The notes: generated from the letters alone by a model not told the origin. A stretch of DNA of 37,496 nucleotides from Bacteriovoracaceae bacterium (GCA_023151145.1 JAKLJM010000003.1:1-37496); one strand, 5' to 3'; shown: positions 1 through 9,061, counted from the stretch's first letter. Made by a program: numbers and translations.

Positions 1-2
1 CA

Positions 3-602
3 AAAATTTTAAATCCAGTTGAAAGAGTGCGTTTTGTTCACGATATGATCGATCAAGAAATGAGCGATTTAAATCAAAATGAAGCAGTTAAAAAATTAAC
101 AGCTTGTCAGAAAGGATGTGCAGCTTGCTGTCACACCCAAGTAAGTGTGACAAAAGATGAAGCTAACTTACTTACTGATCGAATCATGCAAGGGCATCCG
201 ATTAATTGGGATAATTTTCACTTACAGGTCAAGGCCGAAAATAACACCACTGATTTTATGAGTATTAATTATAAAAATCGCTCCTGTATTTTCCTTGATA
301 GTGAAAATGCTTGTAGTGTTTACGAGGATCGACCGAGTGTTTGTCGGACAAACGCTGTGGTTGGAAATGCTGAGCAATGTAAGAATGATGATGGTCAATT
401 TAGAACTCAGCAAATATTGAATACTTACAACGCTGACATGATTATTATGGGTGCTTATATGCATTCCGAAGAGAATGGGGCATTGCCTTCAATGATCTGG
501 AAATCTTTATGTGAGAAAAATAAACAAAATATAATCGAAAAAGAGATCAAGAATCCTGGAACTGTTCTAAAAGAAGTTTTCAAGCCAAAATCACTAGGGT
601 AA
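3..602 (+). CDS. YkgJ-family cysteine-cluster protein, probably 5'-partial
   Basis: Matches the YkgJ / UPF0153 family of small proteins thought to bind Fe-S or zinc through clustered cysteines; no precise reaction is known. Numbering from the GTG at 27, Cys27, Cys31, Cys34 and Cys35 form the first cluster (ACQKGCAACC) and Cys86, Cys95 and Cys105 the second (CSVYEDRPSVCR), which is the family signature. The frame stays open upstream of the GTG to the left edge of the window (codons from position 3), and no clear ribosome binding site precedes position 27, so the true start probably lies outside. It ends 9 bp before the broken methyltransferase and likely shares its transcript. Confidence 0.8.
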   Translation, partial: KILNPVERVRFVHDMIDQEMSDLNQNEAVKKLTACQKGCAACCHTQVSVTKDEANLLTDRIMQGHPINWDNFHLQVKAENNTTDFMSINYKNRSCIFLDSENACSVYEDRPSVCRTNAVVGNAEQCKNDDGQFRTQQILNTYNADMIIMGAYMHSEENGALPSMIWKSLCEKNKQNIIEKEIKNPGTVLKEVFKPKSLG

Positions 603-611
603 AACCTACGG

Positions 612-1251
612 GTGAATTGCCCAATCTGTCAAAACTCAAGCTCATTTTATCACTCAACTTTTCATTGGAAAAAGCGCGATTTTTATTGCTGTCAATCATG
701 TGATTTCCGTTTTGTTTCTAAGGATACAATGTTGACTGCCGACGAAGAAATGTCTCGCTACGATCAGCATAATAATAGTATAAGCGATTTAACATACCGA
801 TCATATTTGCAAACATTGATTAAGCCCCTAAGTGAGTTGCTTACACAAAGAGCGCCAGGTAGTCATTTAGATTTTGGATCTGGAAAGGCACCTGTTGTGA
901 GCGAACTTTTTAAAGAACAAGGTTGGCAATCTGAATATTATGATTGTTATTTTTATCCATCATTCCTGCATTGAAGTCGTCGAGCACTTTAGAGATGCAT
1001 TACCAAATTGGCAGGAGTTGGTGGATCTAGTGAAAACCAATGGCCTTATTTTAGTGAATACTCAAATTTATCATCCCGAATTAAAACATGATGAGGATGA
1101 GCGAAAGTTTGAGCGTTGGTGGTACAAGAATGATCCTACCCATGTTGGAATCTATTGCGACAAAACCTTAGCGTTACTAGAAGTTAAGTTCGGTTTAGAA
1201 AGGCTGTATTTTGATAATATCAAAACAATTATTTGGAGAAAACGTTCATGA
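612..1251 (+). pseudogene. Zinc-ribbon class I SAM methyltransferase, broken by an internal deletion
   Basis: Two adjoining open frames (612-974 and 940-1251) together make one methyltransferase. The first half begins at a GTG, has an N-terminal zinc ribbon (CPIC ... CCQSC) and the SAM-binding glycine motif LDFGSGKAP; it goes off frame after YYDCYFYP. The second half resumes with IEVVEHFRD, the usual post-motif segment, and continues to a normal C-terminus. The stretch that normally lies between, the acidic end of beta-4 before the EVVEHF helix, is missing, so I infer a short deletion of a few tens of bases that also shifted the frame near 950-975. The second part ends in an ATGA overlap with the next gene. 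A functional product is unlikely unless the lesion is a sequencing error. Confidence 0.75.
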
Positions 1252-1589
1252 AAGTCGTCATGTATGGAATTAAAAATTGTGATACGGTAAAAAAAGCAAT
1301 TGGTCACATTCAGCATATGGGACATGAAATCGAATTTTATGATTATAAAAAAACTTCTCCGACAGAAGAACAAATTGCCCGATGGGCGATTGATTTTGGA
1401 GAGTTACCAGTAAATAAAAAAGGGACTACTTATAAAAAAGTATCTGCAGAATTTGAAGCATTGAAAACAGAGAAAGCAAAAATCAAATTTATGATTGAAA
1501 ATTCATCAATGATCATTCGACCAATTATTGAAGATCACAAAACTCAGAAAATCTTGGCCATAGGGAAAAGTTTTGAATCAATCAAGTAA
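1248..1589 (+). CDS. ArsC/Spx/YffB-like thioredoxin-fold protein
   Basis: Small (113 aa) member of the ArsC/Spx family. The N-terminus carries MYGIKNCDTVKKA, the YffB-type form with one active-site cysteine rather than the CxxC of Spx, and the C-terminal half has the conserved IRPIIE segment around the family's arginine. Function in this subfamily is not settled; a glutathione- or thiol-dependent reductase role is usually proposed. I place the start at ATG 1248, preceded by GGAGAA at 1235-1240, rather than at the TTG at 1233. It overlaps the preceding stop as ATGA and overlaps the next gene by 17 bp, so these genes look translationally coupled. Confidence 0.85.
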   Translation: MKVVMYGIKNCDTVKKAIGHIQHMGHEIEFYDYKKTSPTEEQIARWAIDFGELPVNKKGTTYKKVSAEFEALKTEKAKIKFMIENSSMIIRPIIEDHKTQKILAIGKSFESIK

Positions 1590-2379
1590 GGTTAATTTAA
1601 CGGCCTATTTACAGAAAAAAGCTGAGTTGAACAAAGCTGAACAAAGTGTTCCACGGAAACAGTATTGTTTTTCCTGTATGCGACCTACAAAAAATTGTTT
1701 GTGCCGTGATATTCATAGCTTCAAACCTAGAATAAATGTAGTGATTCTTATTCATCCAATGGAAGCTAAAAAAGAAAAATTAGGAACAGGACGTTTAAGT
1801 CATTTATTTTTAGAAAACTCAAAACTCATTCAGGGGATTAATTTTACTCAAAACCAAGAGGTTAATGAGTTAATTGAAAATGAAAATAATGCTTGTTACT
1901 TACTTTATCCAGGTGAGAATGCAGTTAATCTTTCAATCGAGAGCGATGAGGTAAAAAAATCAGTACTGGCAAAGGACTATCAAAGCCAAAAAAATATTTA
2001 TGTCTTTGTCATAGATGGGACATGGCCTTGTGCTAAAAAAATGATGAAGGAATCAAAAAACCTTCATTCTTTAAAAAGAATTAGTTTTAATGTGGAGAAA
2101 AAATCCATTTTTGCCATTAAGGAGCAACCGGGAGATTTTTGTTTGTCGACCATTGAGTCTATTCATTTAATGCTTGGGTTGTTAGAGAAAAATAGCTTGG
2201 AACTTCCAATGATTCATCGAGATTTGATGCTGACAGTTTTTCAGAAAATGATTGATTATCAAATTCAGTGTGCAGCTGATCCGAGCTTGCCAAGCTTTAA
2301 AAGAAGTAAGCGCCCTTATAAAAACACTGAAGAGCGCACTCGATCGAAGAAATGGGAAACTAGAAAAATTATTTTTTAA
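1573..2379 (+). CDS. DTW-domain protein, tRNA-uridine aminocarboxypropyltransferase family
   Basis: Belongs to the DTW family (TapT/YfiP type), which installs the acp3U modification on tRNA using the aminocarboxypropyl group of SAM. Visible signatures are an N-terminal four-cysteine zinc cluster (Cys32, Cys35, Cys42, Cys44), the name-giving motif D148-G-T150-W151 within VIDGTWPCAKKM, and the downstream PGDFCLSTIES segment. Length 268 aa, within the family range. The start is a TTG inside the end of the previous gene, with AGGGAAAAG just upstream at 1562; no ATG lies before the zinc cluster. The C-terminus is lysine/arginine rich. It converges on the next gene with an 11-bp overlap. Confidence 0.85.
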   Translation: MNQSSKVNLTAYLQKKAELNKAEQSVPRKQYCFSCMRPTKNCLCRDIHSFKPRINVVILIHPMEAKKEKLGTGRLSHLFLENSKLIQGINFTQNQEVNELIENENNACYLLYPGENAVNLSIESDEVKKSVLAKDYQSQKNIYVFVIDGTWPCAKKMMKESKNLHSLKRISFNVEKKSIFAIKEQPGDFCLSTIESIHLMLGLLEKNSLELPMIHRDLMLTVFQKMIDYQIQCAADPSLPSFKRSKRPYKNTEERTRSKKWETRKIIF

Positions 2380-4225
2380 GTTCAGGAAAGTCAGTAAAAA
2401 TTTTGCTCATATCTTGTTCATAAGAATAGGCAAAAAATTCTCTTAAAAATATCTCTTCGTTTGAAAAGTTATAGCTAGGGTGTTTGCTTTTAAAATCTTC
2501 AATAGTTTTTTTATCTAATTTTTTAATATGGTCTTTTAATAATTTTTTAATCTTTGGATGACTGGCAAAAAAAGTGTGTAATCGTTCATGATTTAAAGTA
2601 CTCGTGAAGTTTTTAGTAAACATGTCTTGAGCATCATTTGGATTCATGTTCTTGACACCGTCACCTAGTAACGTAAGTTCGTTAACAACTATTCCATACT
2701 GATTTTTCTCTAGAGATTTCAAAGGAAAATCGGAAACTTGATCCACGTTAAAAAAAGATTTAACAGCTTGAAGACAAACAAGTCCAGGTTTGGATTTTTT
2801 CCATTTTAAATAATCGGAATAGGCTTTTTTAGAAAATGAAATTCCTTTTATAGATAATGAAAACAATGGAAGAGGAAGCTCTTCTGATTTGAAAAGTTTT
2901 TCTTTTACCCCGTAGCAATAGAAGTTTTGGGTAAACTCTTCTTGGTTGTTGATAGCGATGGCTTTAGTGATATTGTCACTGGTGATTTTAGCTTGGTAAA
3001 CATGACTTTGGATAATTCGGCTGTGGGTACTAAAACGATTTTCTATATAACGTTTCCACTGACAGGGATGATTTGAGAATAAATCATTTCCATTGGTGTA
3101 CATGTCTCTTAGCTGAGGAAGTGGGCAAGTTTGATCAAGACGATTAAAGTGAAAGGCTTTAATTAACTCTTCTATATCGGTACTTTTTGGAGTTGGACAT
3201 TTTTCTATTTTTCTAATGTCACACCATCTTTTAAAACATTCTTCACTGTTTTGATCTTTTTCTACGCAAGATTTTAAAACAAAAAACTCCATTCTTTGGA
3301 TCATGTCAGCTCGGCTAGTTGGACGAAAAGCATCAATTTCTGCGCCTAAGACACCTTCTAGATCGATGCTTTGTTTGTTGTTTTTAAGCCAGATGATTTT
3401 TTTTTGATAATCAATTATATACTCATCACCTAAGACTTTAGGGCCGAGATTACCAGCGACTTCTCGATGAGCGAGTGCACCTGATTGACCGGTATACAAA
3501 TAGGCTTCAGTGGAAAACTCTAATGGACCACAGATGGTCTTTTTTAAATTTAAAAAAGAAGGGGCAAACATATTATTTATTTCATAAATTTTTTCAAAGA
3601 ATCGATTTTCTTTCACGAAATGAGTGTGAAAGGTAAGGGGGATTTCGGAGCCGGTATCTAATCTAAGTGGAAAACTTACTTTTGAGTTTGAACAATTAAG
3701 AACAAGTACATCTCTTCCTCGGATCTCAAATGGAAGTTGATATTGAAAACCTTGTGTGGATGCTGGCGAAAAAGTGATGGCGTTTTTAATGAGATCATAT
3801 TTAAGAGGGTATTGTTTTAAAAATGGAGAACCCAAAATACCATCACAACAATCAAGACCATCTTGAACGGTATTAAAGCGTTTATTTTTCATGATATTGG
3901 TAGGCATCTGATTAAAGCTTAAATCATTTATTTTTAAACTTAGCTTCGCACCAAGTGACGTTATTTTTTGATTAAAAGTCGAAACGTCAGTATTTAACGT
4001 GGAGTCCATCTCTAAAGCATTGGCTTTTTTCAATTCTTCAACGACGTCAGGATCAATAAAGTTAACATTTGAACCAGTATCTAATAAAAATTTATAAGGT
4101 TTATCAGAAATTTTAATTTCAACGATAACTAGGCTTGAGATATTGCGTAAAATGGGAAGAGAAGTTTCCGCTTTAAGAGAAAAGGAAAAAAAAGAGAGTA
4201 GAAGAGTTAGTAAACTCATTTTCAT
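2369..4225 (-). CDS. Exported protein with retropepsin-like aspartic protease domain and C-terminal HExxH motif
   Basis: About 618 aa. An N-terminal signal peptide (LLTLLLSFFSFSLKAE) predicts export. The first 220 residues hold two LDTGS motifs (Asp near 49 and near 190), the pattern of a two-lobed or duplicated retropepsin-like aspartic protease. The C-terminal 80 residues hold NHERLH, a HExxH zinc-protease motif near residues 546-550, followed about 45 residues later by REFFAY, which could supply the third, glutamate ligand. The middle is cysteine-containing and unrecognised. The start is chosen at ATG 4225 with GGACGG upstream; a TTG at 4246 is the alternative. It follows hflX by about 37 bp and could be on its transcript. 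The aspartyl-protease call is firm; the zincin call is inference from the motif. Confidence 0.75.
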   Translation of the reverse strand: MKMSLLTLLLSFFSFSLKAETSLPILRNISSLVIVEIKISDKPYKFLLDTGSNVNFIDPDVVEELKKANALEMDSTLNTDVSTFNQKITSLGAKLSLKINDLSFNQMPTNIMKNKRFNTVQDGLDCCDGILGSPFLKQYPLKYDLIKNAITFSPASTQGFQYQLPFEIRGRDVLVLNCSNSKVSFPLRLDTGSEIPLTFHTHFVKENRFFEKIYEINNMFAPSFLNLKKTICGPLEFSTEAYLYTGQSGALAHREVAGNLGPKVLGDEYIIDYQKKIIWLKNNKQSIDLEGVLGAEIDAFRPTSRADMIQRMEFFVLKSCVEKDQNSEECFKRWCDIRKIEKCPTPKSTDIEELIKAFHFNRLDQTCPLPQLRDMYTNGNDLFSNHPCQWKRYIENRFSTHSRIIQSHVYQAKITSDNITKAIAINNQEEFTQNFYCYGVKEKLFKSEELPLPLFSLSIKGISFSKKAYSDYLKWKKSKPGLVCLQAVKSFFNVDQVSDFPLKSLEKNQYGIVVNELTLLGDGVKNMNPNDAQDMFTKNFTSTLNHERLHTFFASHPKIKKLLKDHIKKLDKKTIEDFKSKHPSYNFSNEEIFLREFFAYSYEQDMSKIFTDFPELKK

Positions 4226-4262
4226 AGAACCGTCCATTGGTTGCAATTGAATTTAAATTATT

Positions 4263-5591
4263 CTACGACCAAGTGATGCTGCTTGCAAGCTCACTATCTG
4301 GAGCCAAGATAAATTTATGTAATCCTAATGAACCAAACATGAAATCTGGTACACGGATACGGTAAAAGATCCCTTTTTCGTGAGTGGCTGTATTGATAAT
4401 ATTGGTTTTTGAGCGAATTACTGAATGGGCCAAGCCGTCTTCGTAGGGAACAAATAAATCAAAAGGTAGTTGTTTTCTTAAAAAGAAATCAACAATGGTT
4501 TTACGTAAGTTTTTAATGTCTTCTGGTTCATTGGCCGAGATGAGAAAACTGTTGGGATGTTTTCTTAAAATAATTTTTTTCTTTATTTCATCGTGGAAAA
4601 GATCTTTCTTGTTAAAGACAATGATCTGATCTTTATCTTGAACACCGAGTTCTGTTAAAACTGATTTTGTTACTTCAAGATGTTTTTCAAAGTGTGGATC
4701 AGAAATATCACAAACAATAACTAAAAGATCAGCTTCTAGCGCTGATTCTAGAGTGGTTTTAAATCCATCGATTAAAGTATTGGGGAGGTTAGAAATAAAA
4801 CCTACAGTGTCAATTAAGATCATTGGAGGTTTGGTGTCTGGATTAAGCATTCGATAAGTTGAGTCGAGAGTGGCGAATAATTTATTTTCTTCTAACACAT
4901 CTACTCGGCACATTCTATTCATGACAGAAGACTTACCTGCATTGGTGTATCCTACCAGTGCCGCAGTTACCGATTGATTGGAACGCTTTTTCTTTCGTTC
5001 ATTTCTTTGAATTTCTAAAGTTTTTAATTCTTCTTTGTAGAATTCAATTTTTTCTCTGATTATTCTTCGGTCGAGCTCAATTTGTTTTTCACCTTCACCA
5101 CCAAGTACACCAACACCACCTCTTTGACGATTTAAGTGGGACCAAAAACCAGCCAGGCGAGGAAGCATGTATTGAAGTCTAGCGATTTCGATTTGTACTT
5201 TTGCTTCACGAGTACGAGCGTGTTTGGCAAAAATTTCTAAAATGACGTGAACACGATCAACAACAGAAAGTCCGGTGATCTCTCTTATGTTTCGAATTTG
5301 GCCAGCCGTTAATTCGAAGTCAAAGACTAACATCTTACTTCCTTCGTCATAGGCAGCATCCGCGATCTCATGAATTTTTCCTGAACCTAAAACAGTTGCA
5401 GGATCAACTTGTTTTCTAATTTGAATATGTTCAGAAGCTGTCTTTACACCAAGAGTGCGCAACAGTTCTTTTAATTCAGACATTGAACGTTTAGATTCTG
5501 ATTCAGTGGAATGTTCTGGAAAGTTTGGACAGACCAGAGAAACCAACGTGGCTTGATAATTTGTATCGATATTAAATTCGTTATCTAACAT
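4263..5591 (-). CDS. hflX: GTPase HflX
   Basis: HflX is a ribosome-associated GTPase that splits or rescues stalled 70S ribosomes under stress. The 442-aa protein has the family N-terminal domain with the conserved VLGSGK loop near residues 68-72 and the glycine-rich linker RGGVGVLGGEGEKQIE, then the GTPase domain: G1 GYTNAGKS (214-221), G3 DTVGF near 260 and G4 NKKD near 330. The ATG overlaps the end of panC by 11 bp, so it is translated as the last gene of the coaBC-panC-hflX unit. Placing HflX behind coenzyme A genes is unusual but nothing in the protein itself is. Confidence 0.95.
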   Translation of the reverse strand: MLDNEFNIDTNYQATLVSLVCPNFPEHSTESESKRSMSELKELLRTLGVKTASEHIQIRKQVDPATVLGSGKIHEIADAAYDEGSKMLVFDFELTAGQIRNIREITGLSVVDRVHVILEIFAKHARTREAKVQIEIARLQYMLPRLAGFWSHLNRQRGGVGVLGGEGEKQIELDRRIIREKIEFYKEELKTLEIQRNERKKKRSNQSVTAALVGYTNAGKSSVMNRMCRVDVLEENKLFATLDSTYRMLNPDTKPPMILIDTVGFISNLPNTLIDGFKTTLESALEADLLVIVCDISDPHFEKHLEVTKSVLTELGVQDKDQIIVFNKKDLFHDEIKKKIILRKHPNSFLISANEPEDIKNLRKTIVDFFLRKQLPFDLFVPYEDGLAHSVIRSKTNIINTATHEKGIFYRIRVPDFMFGSLGLHKFILAPDSELASSITWS

Positions 5592-6483
5592 GTAGTTTAA
5601 CTACCTCATTGTCTAACAGTCTGGTGCCATTGAGCCTCAGAACTCCTAGAATTGCTATTTGGGTTGATTGTTGAGTAACTGGTAAAAGAGAGTCGCCGTC
5701 GAGTATTTCTAAATAGTCATATCGTGTGTCTTGTAGAAAATCAGTTTGAAGACGAGCAGCTTTTTCTAAAGCAATTTCAAGATTAGGCTCTTGAAGAAAA
5801 ATGTTTTTTAAAATGATCAATGAGTGATGTAGTTTAAGCGCTTCTTCTTGATCTTTTTCCGAGAGATATTGATTACGAGAAGAAAGAGCTAGCCCATTGG
5901 CATTTCTTATAATGGGAAAAAAATGAAGTCGAATTCCTAAGTCTAGGTCGTTAACCATTTTTTGGATGACTATGCATTGCTGATAATCTTTTTGTCCAAA
6001 ATAAGCGTTATTAGGTTCTGTGATTTTAAATAATTTATAAACAACAGTGGTCACTCCATCAAAATGAGTTGGACGAAATTTACCACAAAGAATTTGGGTG
6101 ATTGGCCCAACGGAGATAAGTGAACTAAAGCCTGGGTTGTAAATTTCACTATCTGATTGTGGAGCAAAGATTAAGACAGATCGAGAAAGGGATTCATTTT
6201 TATTGCTAAACTCGAAAAATAGTTTAGTGATTTTTGCCACGTCTGCATCGAGGGTTCTTGGGTATTTATGATAATCTTCGTTAGGCCCAAATTGTTTAGG
6301 GTTTACGAAAATAGTCAGGAACGTGACTTCGTTTTCAAGGAGGGATTTTTCTAATAAAGAAATATGACCTTCATGTAAATTTCCCATAGTTGGAACAAGT
6401 CCAATTTTTGCACCTGGAAAATTTTGTAAATGCTCTTGTCTGAATTTTTTAAGTTCACTTTTGGTGTGAATTACTTCAATCAT
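5581..6483 (-). CDS. panC: Pantothenate synthetase
   Basis: Condenses pantoate with beta-alanine using ATP to give pantothenate. Signatures are VPTMGNLHEGHISLL near the N-terminus (HxGH nucleotide-binding motif), VNPKQFGPNEDYHKYPR, and FGQKDYQQ with the KMVNDL segment, all diagnostic for PanC. Length 300 aa. I choose ATG 6483 because its ATGA overlaps the coaBC stop exactly, rather than the upstream in-frame start at 6495. It lies between coaBC and hflX in a compact - strand operon, so pantothenate formation and the steps to phosphopantetheine are co-expressed. Confidence 0.96.
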   Translation of the reverse strand: MIEVIHTKSELKKFRQEHLQNFPGAKIGLVPTMGNLHEGHISLLEKSLLENEVTFLTIFVNPKQFGPNEDYHKYPRTLDADVAKITKLFFEFSNKNESLSRSVLIFAPQSDSEIYNPGFSSLISVGPITQILCGKFRPTHFDGVTTVVYKLFKITEPNNAYFGQKDYQQCIVIQKMVNDLDLGIRLHFFPIIRNANGLALSSRNQYLSEKDQEEALKLHHSLIILKNIFLQEPNLEIALEKAARLQTDFLQDTRYDYLEILDGDSLLPVTQQSTQIAILGVLRLNGTRLLDNEVVKLHVR

Positions 6484-7706
6484 ATTTTTAACCATTCAAG
6501 AATTTTATATCCTAAAAGTTTTTTAGGAATTCTTTGATCCAAGATTAAGTCATCATTTTGTAGGACGCGGTAGTGTGCATGATCACTATTGAATCCTTGA
6601 AGTTCATCTTCTTTTTTTACTAAACCGTTGTTGACTAATGTTCCAACTAAAAGATCTACAGGTTTTTTAGCTTGTTTTGTTTTTAACATTTCTTTGGTGA
6701 GATTTGTTTCTGCCGCAAACCCAACAATCTTTTGTTTGCCATTTGTTTTCTTTTTAAGTTCTAAAACATTTTTTAAAACGTCCGGTGCATTTTTAAGTTT
6801 TAATTCTGTAACACCTGTATCTTTTTTTATTTTTTGATCGAGTGGTTCAATTTCCCAATCACTTAAAGCAGCACTACTGATAAAGATTTTTGCCGAGGCA
6901 AATTCTTTTTGAATAACTTCATCAAACTCATGGACTCGTTTTAAACGAATAAGTTCAAACTGAGGATGTTTGTCGAGTAATTCTAATTGTGAAGTTGCAT
7001 TTATTCCTGCGATCACTTGCACTTTGAAACCTAAACTTAAAAAGCATTGGGCCAATTCAAAGCCTGTCACACCAGAAGAAGAATTCGTTAAATAGCGAAC
7101 AGGATCAATGGGAACGACACTTGCCCCGGTAGAGATGAGAATTTTCTCATTTTTAAAATTTAAAGGATTAATGGTTTCAGTTAAATAAATAATTTCATTA
7201 ACATCTGGTAATTTTCCTTCACCTTCATCGCCACAAGCTAAGAGTCCTGTTTTTGTTTTACTGATAAAAATATTTTTTAAACTTCCAAGTTTAGTCAATT
7301 GTTGGAAATTTTCCTGGATAAAGGGATGATGAAGCATGTTTGTGTTCATGGCCGGAAAAACTAAGAGTGGTTTGGTTTTTGGGTAAGCTAAAAAAACCGA
7401 AGTCAATAGATCACTGGCTTCTCCTCGCACTAAACGAGCCAGGGTGTTGGCCGAAAGTGGGGCAATGATAAATGTATCTGCCCATTTCACTAAATCAACA
7501 TGCAAAACATTGGTATGTAAAAAATCTTCTTCTGGCTGATAAAATTTTTCCACCCCCAAGTAGCCATAGAGCTCTGGAACTAAAAATTTTTTAGCACCAC
7601 TGGTGACAATCACACGAACTGCGTGGCCACGTTTAACTAACTCTCGGGAAAGATCGATGGTCTTATAAGCAGAGATTGATCCGGTGACGGCAAGTAGTAT
7701 ATTCAT
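6480..7706 (-). CDS. coaBC: Bifunctional phosphopantothenoylcysteine decarboxylase / phosphopantothenate-cysteine ligase
   Basis: Catalyses two successive steps of coenzyme A synthesis. The N-terminal CoaC half (about 1-175) is an FMN flavoprotein: it opens with ILLAVTGSISAYK and contains the substrate-clamp PAMNTNML and the redox-loop segment LLACGDEGEGKL. The C-terminal CoaB half has ISTGASVVPIDPVRYLTN, an altered form of the usual GGT...PVR nucleotide-binding region, and FAAET near its end. Length 408 aa, normal for the fusion. It is the first gene of the - strand operon with panC and hflX. The ATG at 7706 has no recognisable Shine-Dalgarno sequence; an inverted repeat sits directly before it. 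Confidence 0.95.
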   Translation of the reverse strand: MNILLAVTGSISAYKTIDLSRELVKRGHAVRVIVTSGAKKFLVPELYGYLGVEKFYQPEEDFLHTNVLHVDLVKWADTFIIAPLSANTLARLVRGEASDLLTSVFLAYPKTKPLLVFPAMNTNMLHHPFIQENFQQLTKLGSLKNIFISKTKTGLLACGDEGEGKLPDVNEIIYLTETINPLNFKNEKILISTGASVVPIDPVRYLTNSSSGVTGFELAQCFLSLGFKVQVIAGINATSQLELLDKHPQFELIRLKRVHEFDEVIQKEFASAKIFISSAALSDWEIEPLDQKIKKDTGVTELKLKNAPDVLKNVLELKKKTNGKQKIVGFAAETNLTKEMLKTKQAKKPVDLLVGTLVNNGLVKKEDELQGFNSDHAHYRVLQNDDLILDQRIPKKLLGYKILEWLKI

Positions 7707-7707
7707 A

Positions 7708-7733
7708 GGGGGGAACTATTTCATTTTTTCCCC
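7708..7733 (-). promoter_or_regulatory. Leader hairpin directly before coaBC
   Basis: On the - strand GGGGAA and TTCCCC (7733-7728 and 7715-7710) can pair around a 12-nt loop, ending 3-4 nt before the coaBC ATG. The loop contains ATG AAA TAG, a two-codon reading frame preceded at 5-nt spacing by the GGGG of the stem. It may affect coaBC initiation, which otherwise lacks a ribosome binding site. The structure is visible; the role is inference. Confidence 0.35.
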
Positions 7734-7792
7734 TTTTTGGCCATACAACTAAAGTAAGAACTGCGTTAAGTTGCTGTGAACTTTGGGTTGAA

Positions 7793-8026
7793 TTAAGGTA
7801 ATACGATGGAGACTAGAGGTTTGGTTTGCGGAATAAAGCTCATGATGTAGAGGAGACAAAAAAAACCTAAAAATAAAGCCTGTGTCCCAACGATAAACCA
7901 ACCAATGGCACCGATACGAAAATCAACAATTTTTCGAGTATAGTAGTTTCGTAAGCTTTGCTGACGATATTCCATGGCCACTGAATTTTCGTGAATTGCG
8001 CGATCTAAATCTGAATGGAATGCCAT
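7793..8026 (-). CDS. Small single-pass membrane protein, function unknown
   Basis: A 77-aa protein I do not recognise. The first half is polar with an Arg/Tyr-rich stretch (EYRQQSLRNYYTRK), the second half is one or two closely spaced hydrophobic segments (GWFIVGTQALFLGFFCLLYIM). The ATG at 8026 is preceded by AAGGATG at good spacing, which supports real translation. It stands alone between coaBC and the radical SAM gene on the same strand. Confidence 0.65.
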   Translation of the reverse strand: MAFHSDLDRAIHENSVAMEYRQQSLRNYYTRKIVDFRIGAIGWFIVGTQALFLGFFCLLYIMSFIPQTKPLVSIVLP

Positions 8027-8107
8027 AAATTCATCCTTGGTTAAAGGACTTATCGGATAGTTTTTGGGGTTTCTTTAAAACGGATATATTGAATTAAGTT
8101 TATGAAA

Positions 8108-9028
8108 TTACGAAGTGAGTCTCTTGTGATTGGCCGATTTTTGTAGACGTTGAGCCTTATTTTGGAAGCGCTGAATGAAGGGACATTTTTGACACATGTC
8201 TTCAACGAGCTCTCCACGCAAAAAGCCATTTAACATGTTTTGAGTTCGCTCTTTTAAATAAATTTCGCTGAAAGATTCTTCTTTGATGTTTCCTAATTTA
8301 ATGACGGCCTCTTTATCTAAACAACAAGGAACGACTGTTCCATCAGCATGGATGCCTAAATGTGATTGTACTCCCTGACAAGTTCCAGTCTCTGAGATCT
8401 TAGGCAATAGAGGTGAAGGCCATGTGAAACGTGAATCAAAGTGCACATATAATCGGCCTTGTACTTTTTTGTTTTTTCTAAAACTAACATCAACATTTTC
8501 CTGAATATCAGTTTGAAAATAGTGATTTATTAACTCAAGTATTTCACGATTATCATCAGTCACATCTAAATTTTCTTTTAATGTCCAGAGGCGATAATTC
8601 ATATAGAGATCGGGTCTTTTTTCCAACGCATGTTCAGAAAAAGACAGGATGTCCATAAGATAGGGAGCTATTGGTTTATCTCTAAAATTGTCTTTGAAAC
8701 TGTGTAGTGAAAAATTAATTTGTCTTACGTTTGGATTTTCTAAAATAAGGCTTTCATATTTAGGAATTAAAATCCCATTTGTGGTAAGATTTAAAAGTAC
8801 GTTGTATTTCTGGGCCAAACTTAAAATTTGAGGAAACTCAGGATGGGCAAGAGGTTCACCCATTAAATGGAGACAAACTTCTTCAGCAAACGGAGCAACT
8901 TTTTGAAGTATTTCCTCAAACGTTAAAGAGGGCATGACTTGTTTATCTCTTTCAACCACAGGACAAAAACTGCACTGTAGGTTGCAGATATTTGAGATTT
9001 CAATGTACACGCGTTTTAATTTATTCAT
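8108..9028 (-). CDS. Radical SAM protein with SPASM-like C-terminal cluster
   Basis: Radical SAM enzyme, about 306 aa. Cys15, Cys19 and Cys22 (CNLQCSFC) form the CxxxCxxC site for the SAM-binding 4Fe-4S cluster, and HLMGEPLAHPEF is the GGEP-like motif. The C-terminal part has CQGVQSH, the DGTVVPCC segment and CQKCPF, a SPASM-type set of cysteines for an auxiliary cluster. Such proteins often mature peptides, but no candidate precursor is adjacent and the substrate cannot be told. I prefer ATG 9028, which puts CxxxCxxC at the usual distance; a GTG at 9046 is also possible. Its start faces that of the methyltransferase at 9062 with very little DNA between. Confidence 0.88.
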   Translation of the reverse strand: MNKLKRVYIEISNICNLQCSFCPVVERDKQVMPSLTFEEILQKVAPFAEEVCLHLMGEPLAHPEFPQILSLAQKYNVLLNLTTNGILIPKYESLILENPNVRQINFSLHSFKDNFRDKPIAPYLMDILSFSEHALEKRPDLYMNYRLWTLKENLDVTDDNREILELINHYFQTDIQENVDVSFRKNKKVQGRLYVHFDSRFTWPSPLLPKISETGTCQGVQSHLGIHADGTVVPCCLDKEAVIKLGNIKEESFSEIYLKERTQNMLNGFLRGELVEDMCQKCPFIQRFQNKAQRLQKSANHKRLTS

Positions 9029-9061
9029 TTCTATGTTATCTAACACAAAAGGTAGGTTTCG

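Noticed and set aside
940..1251. A separate small gene beginning at 940
   Set aside because: Its sequence is the C-terminal half of the methyltransferase begun at 612; no ribosome binding site precedes it.
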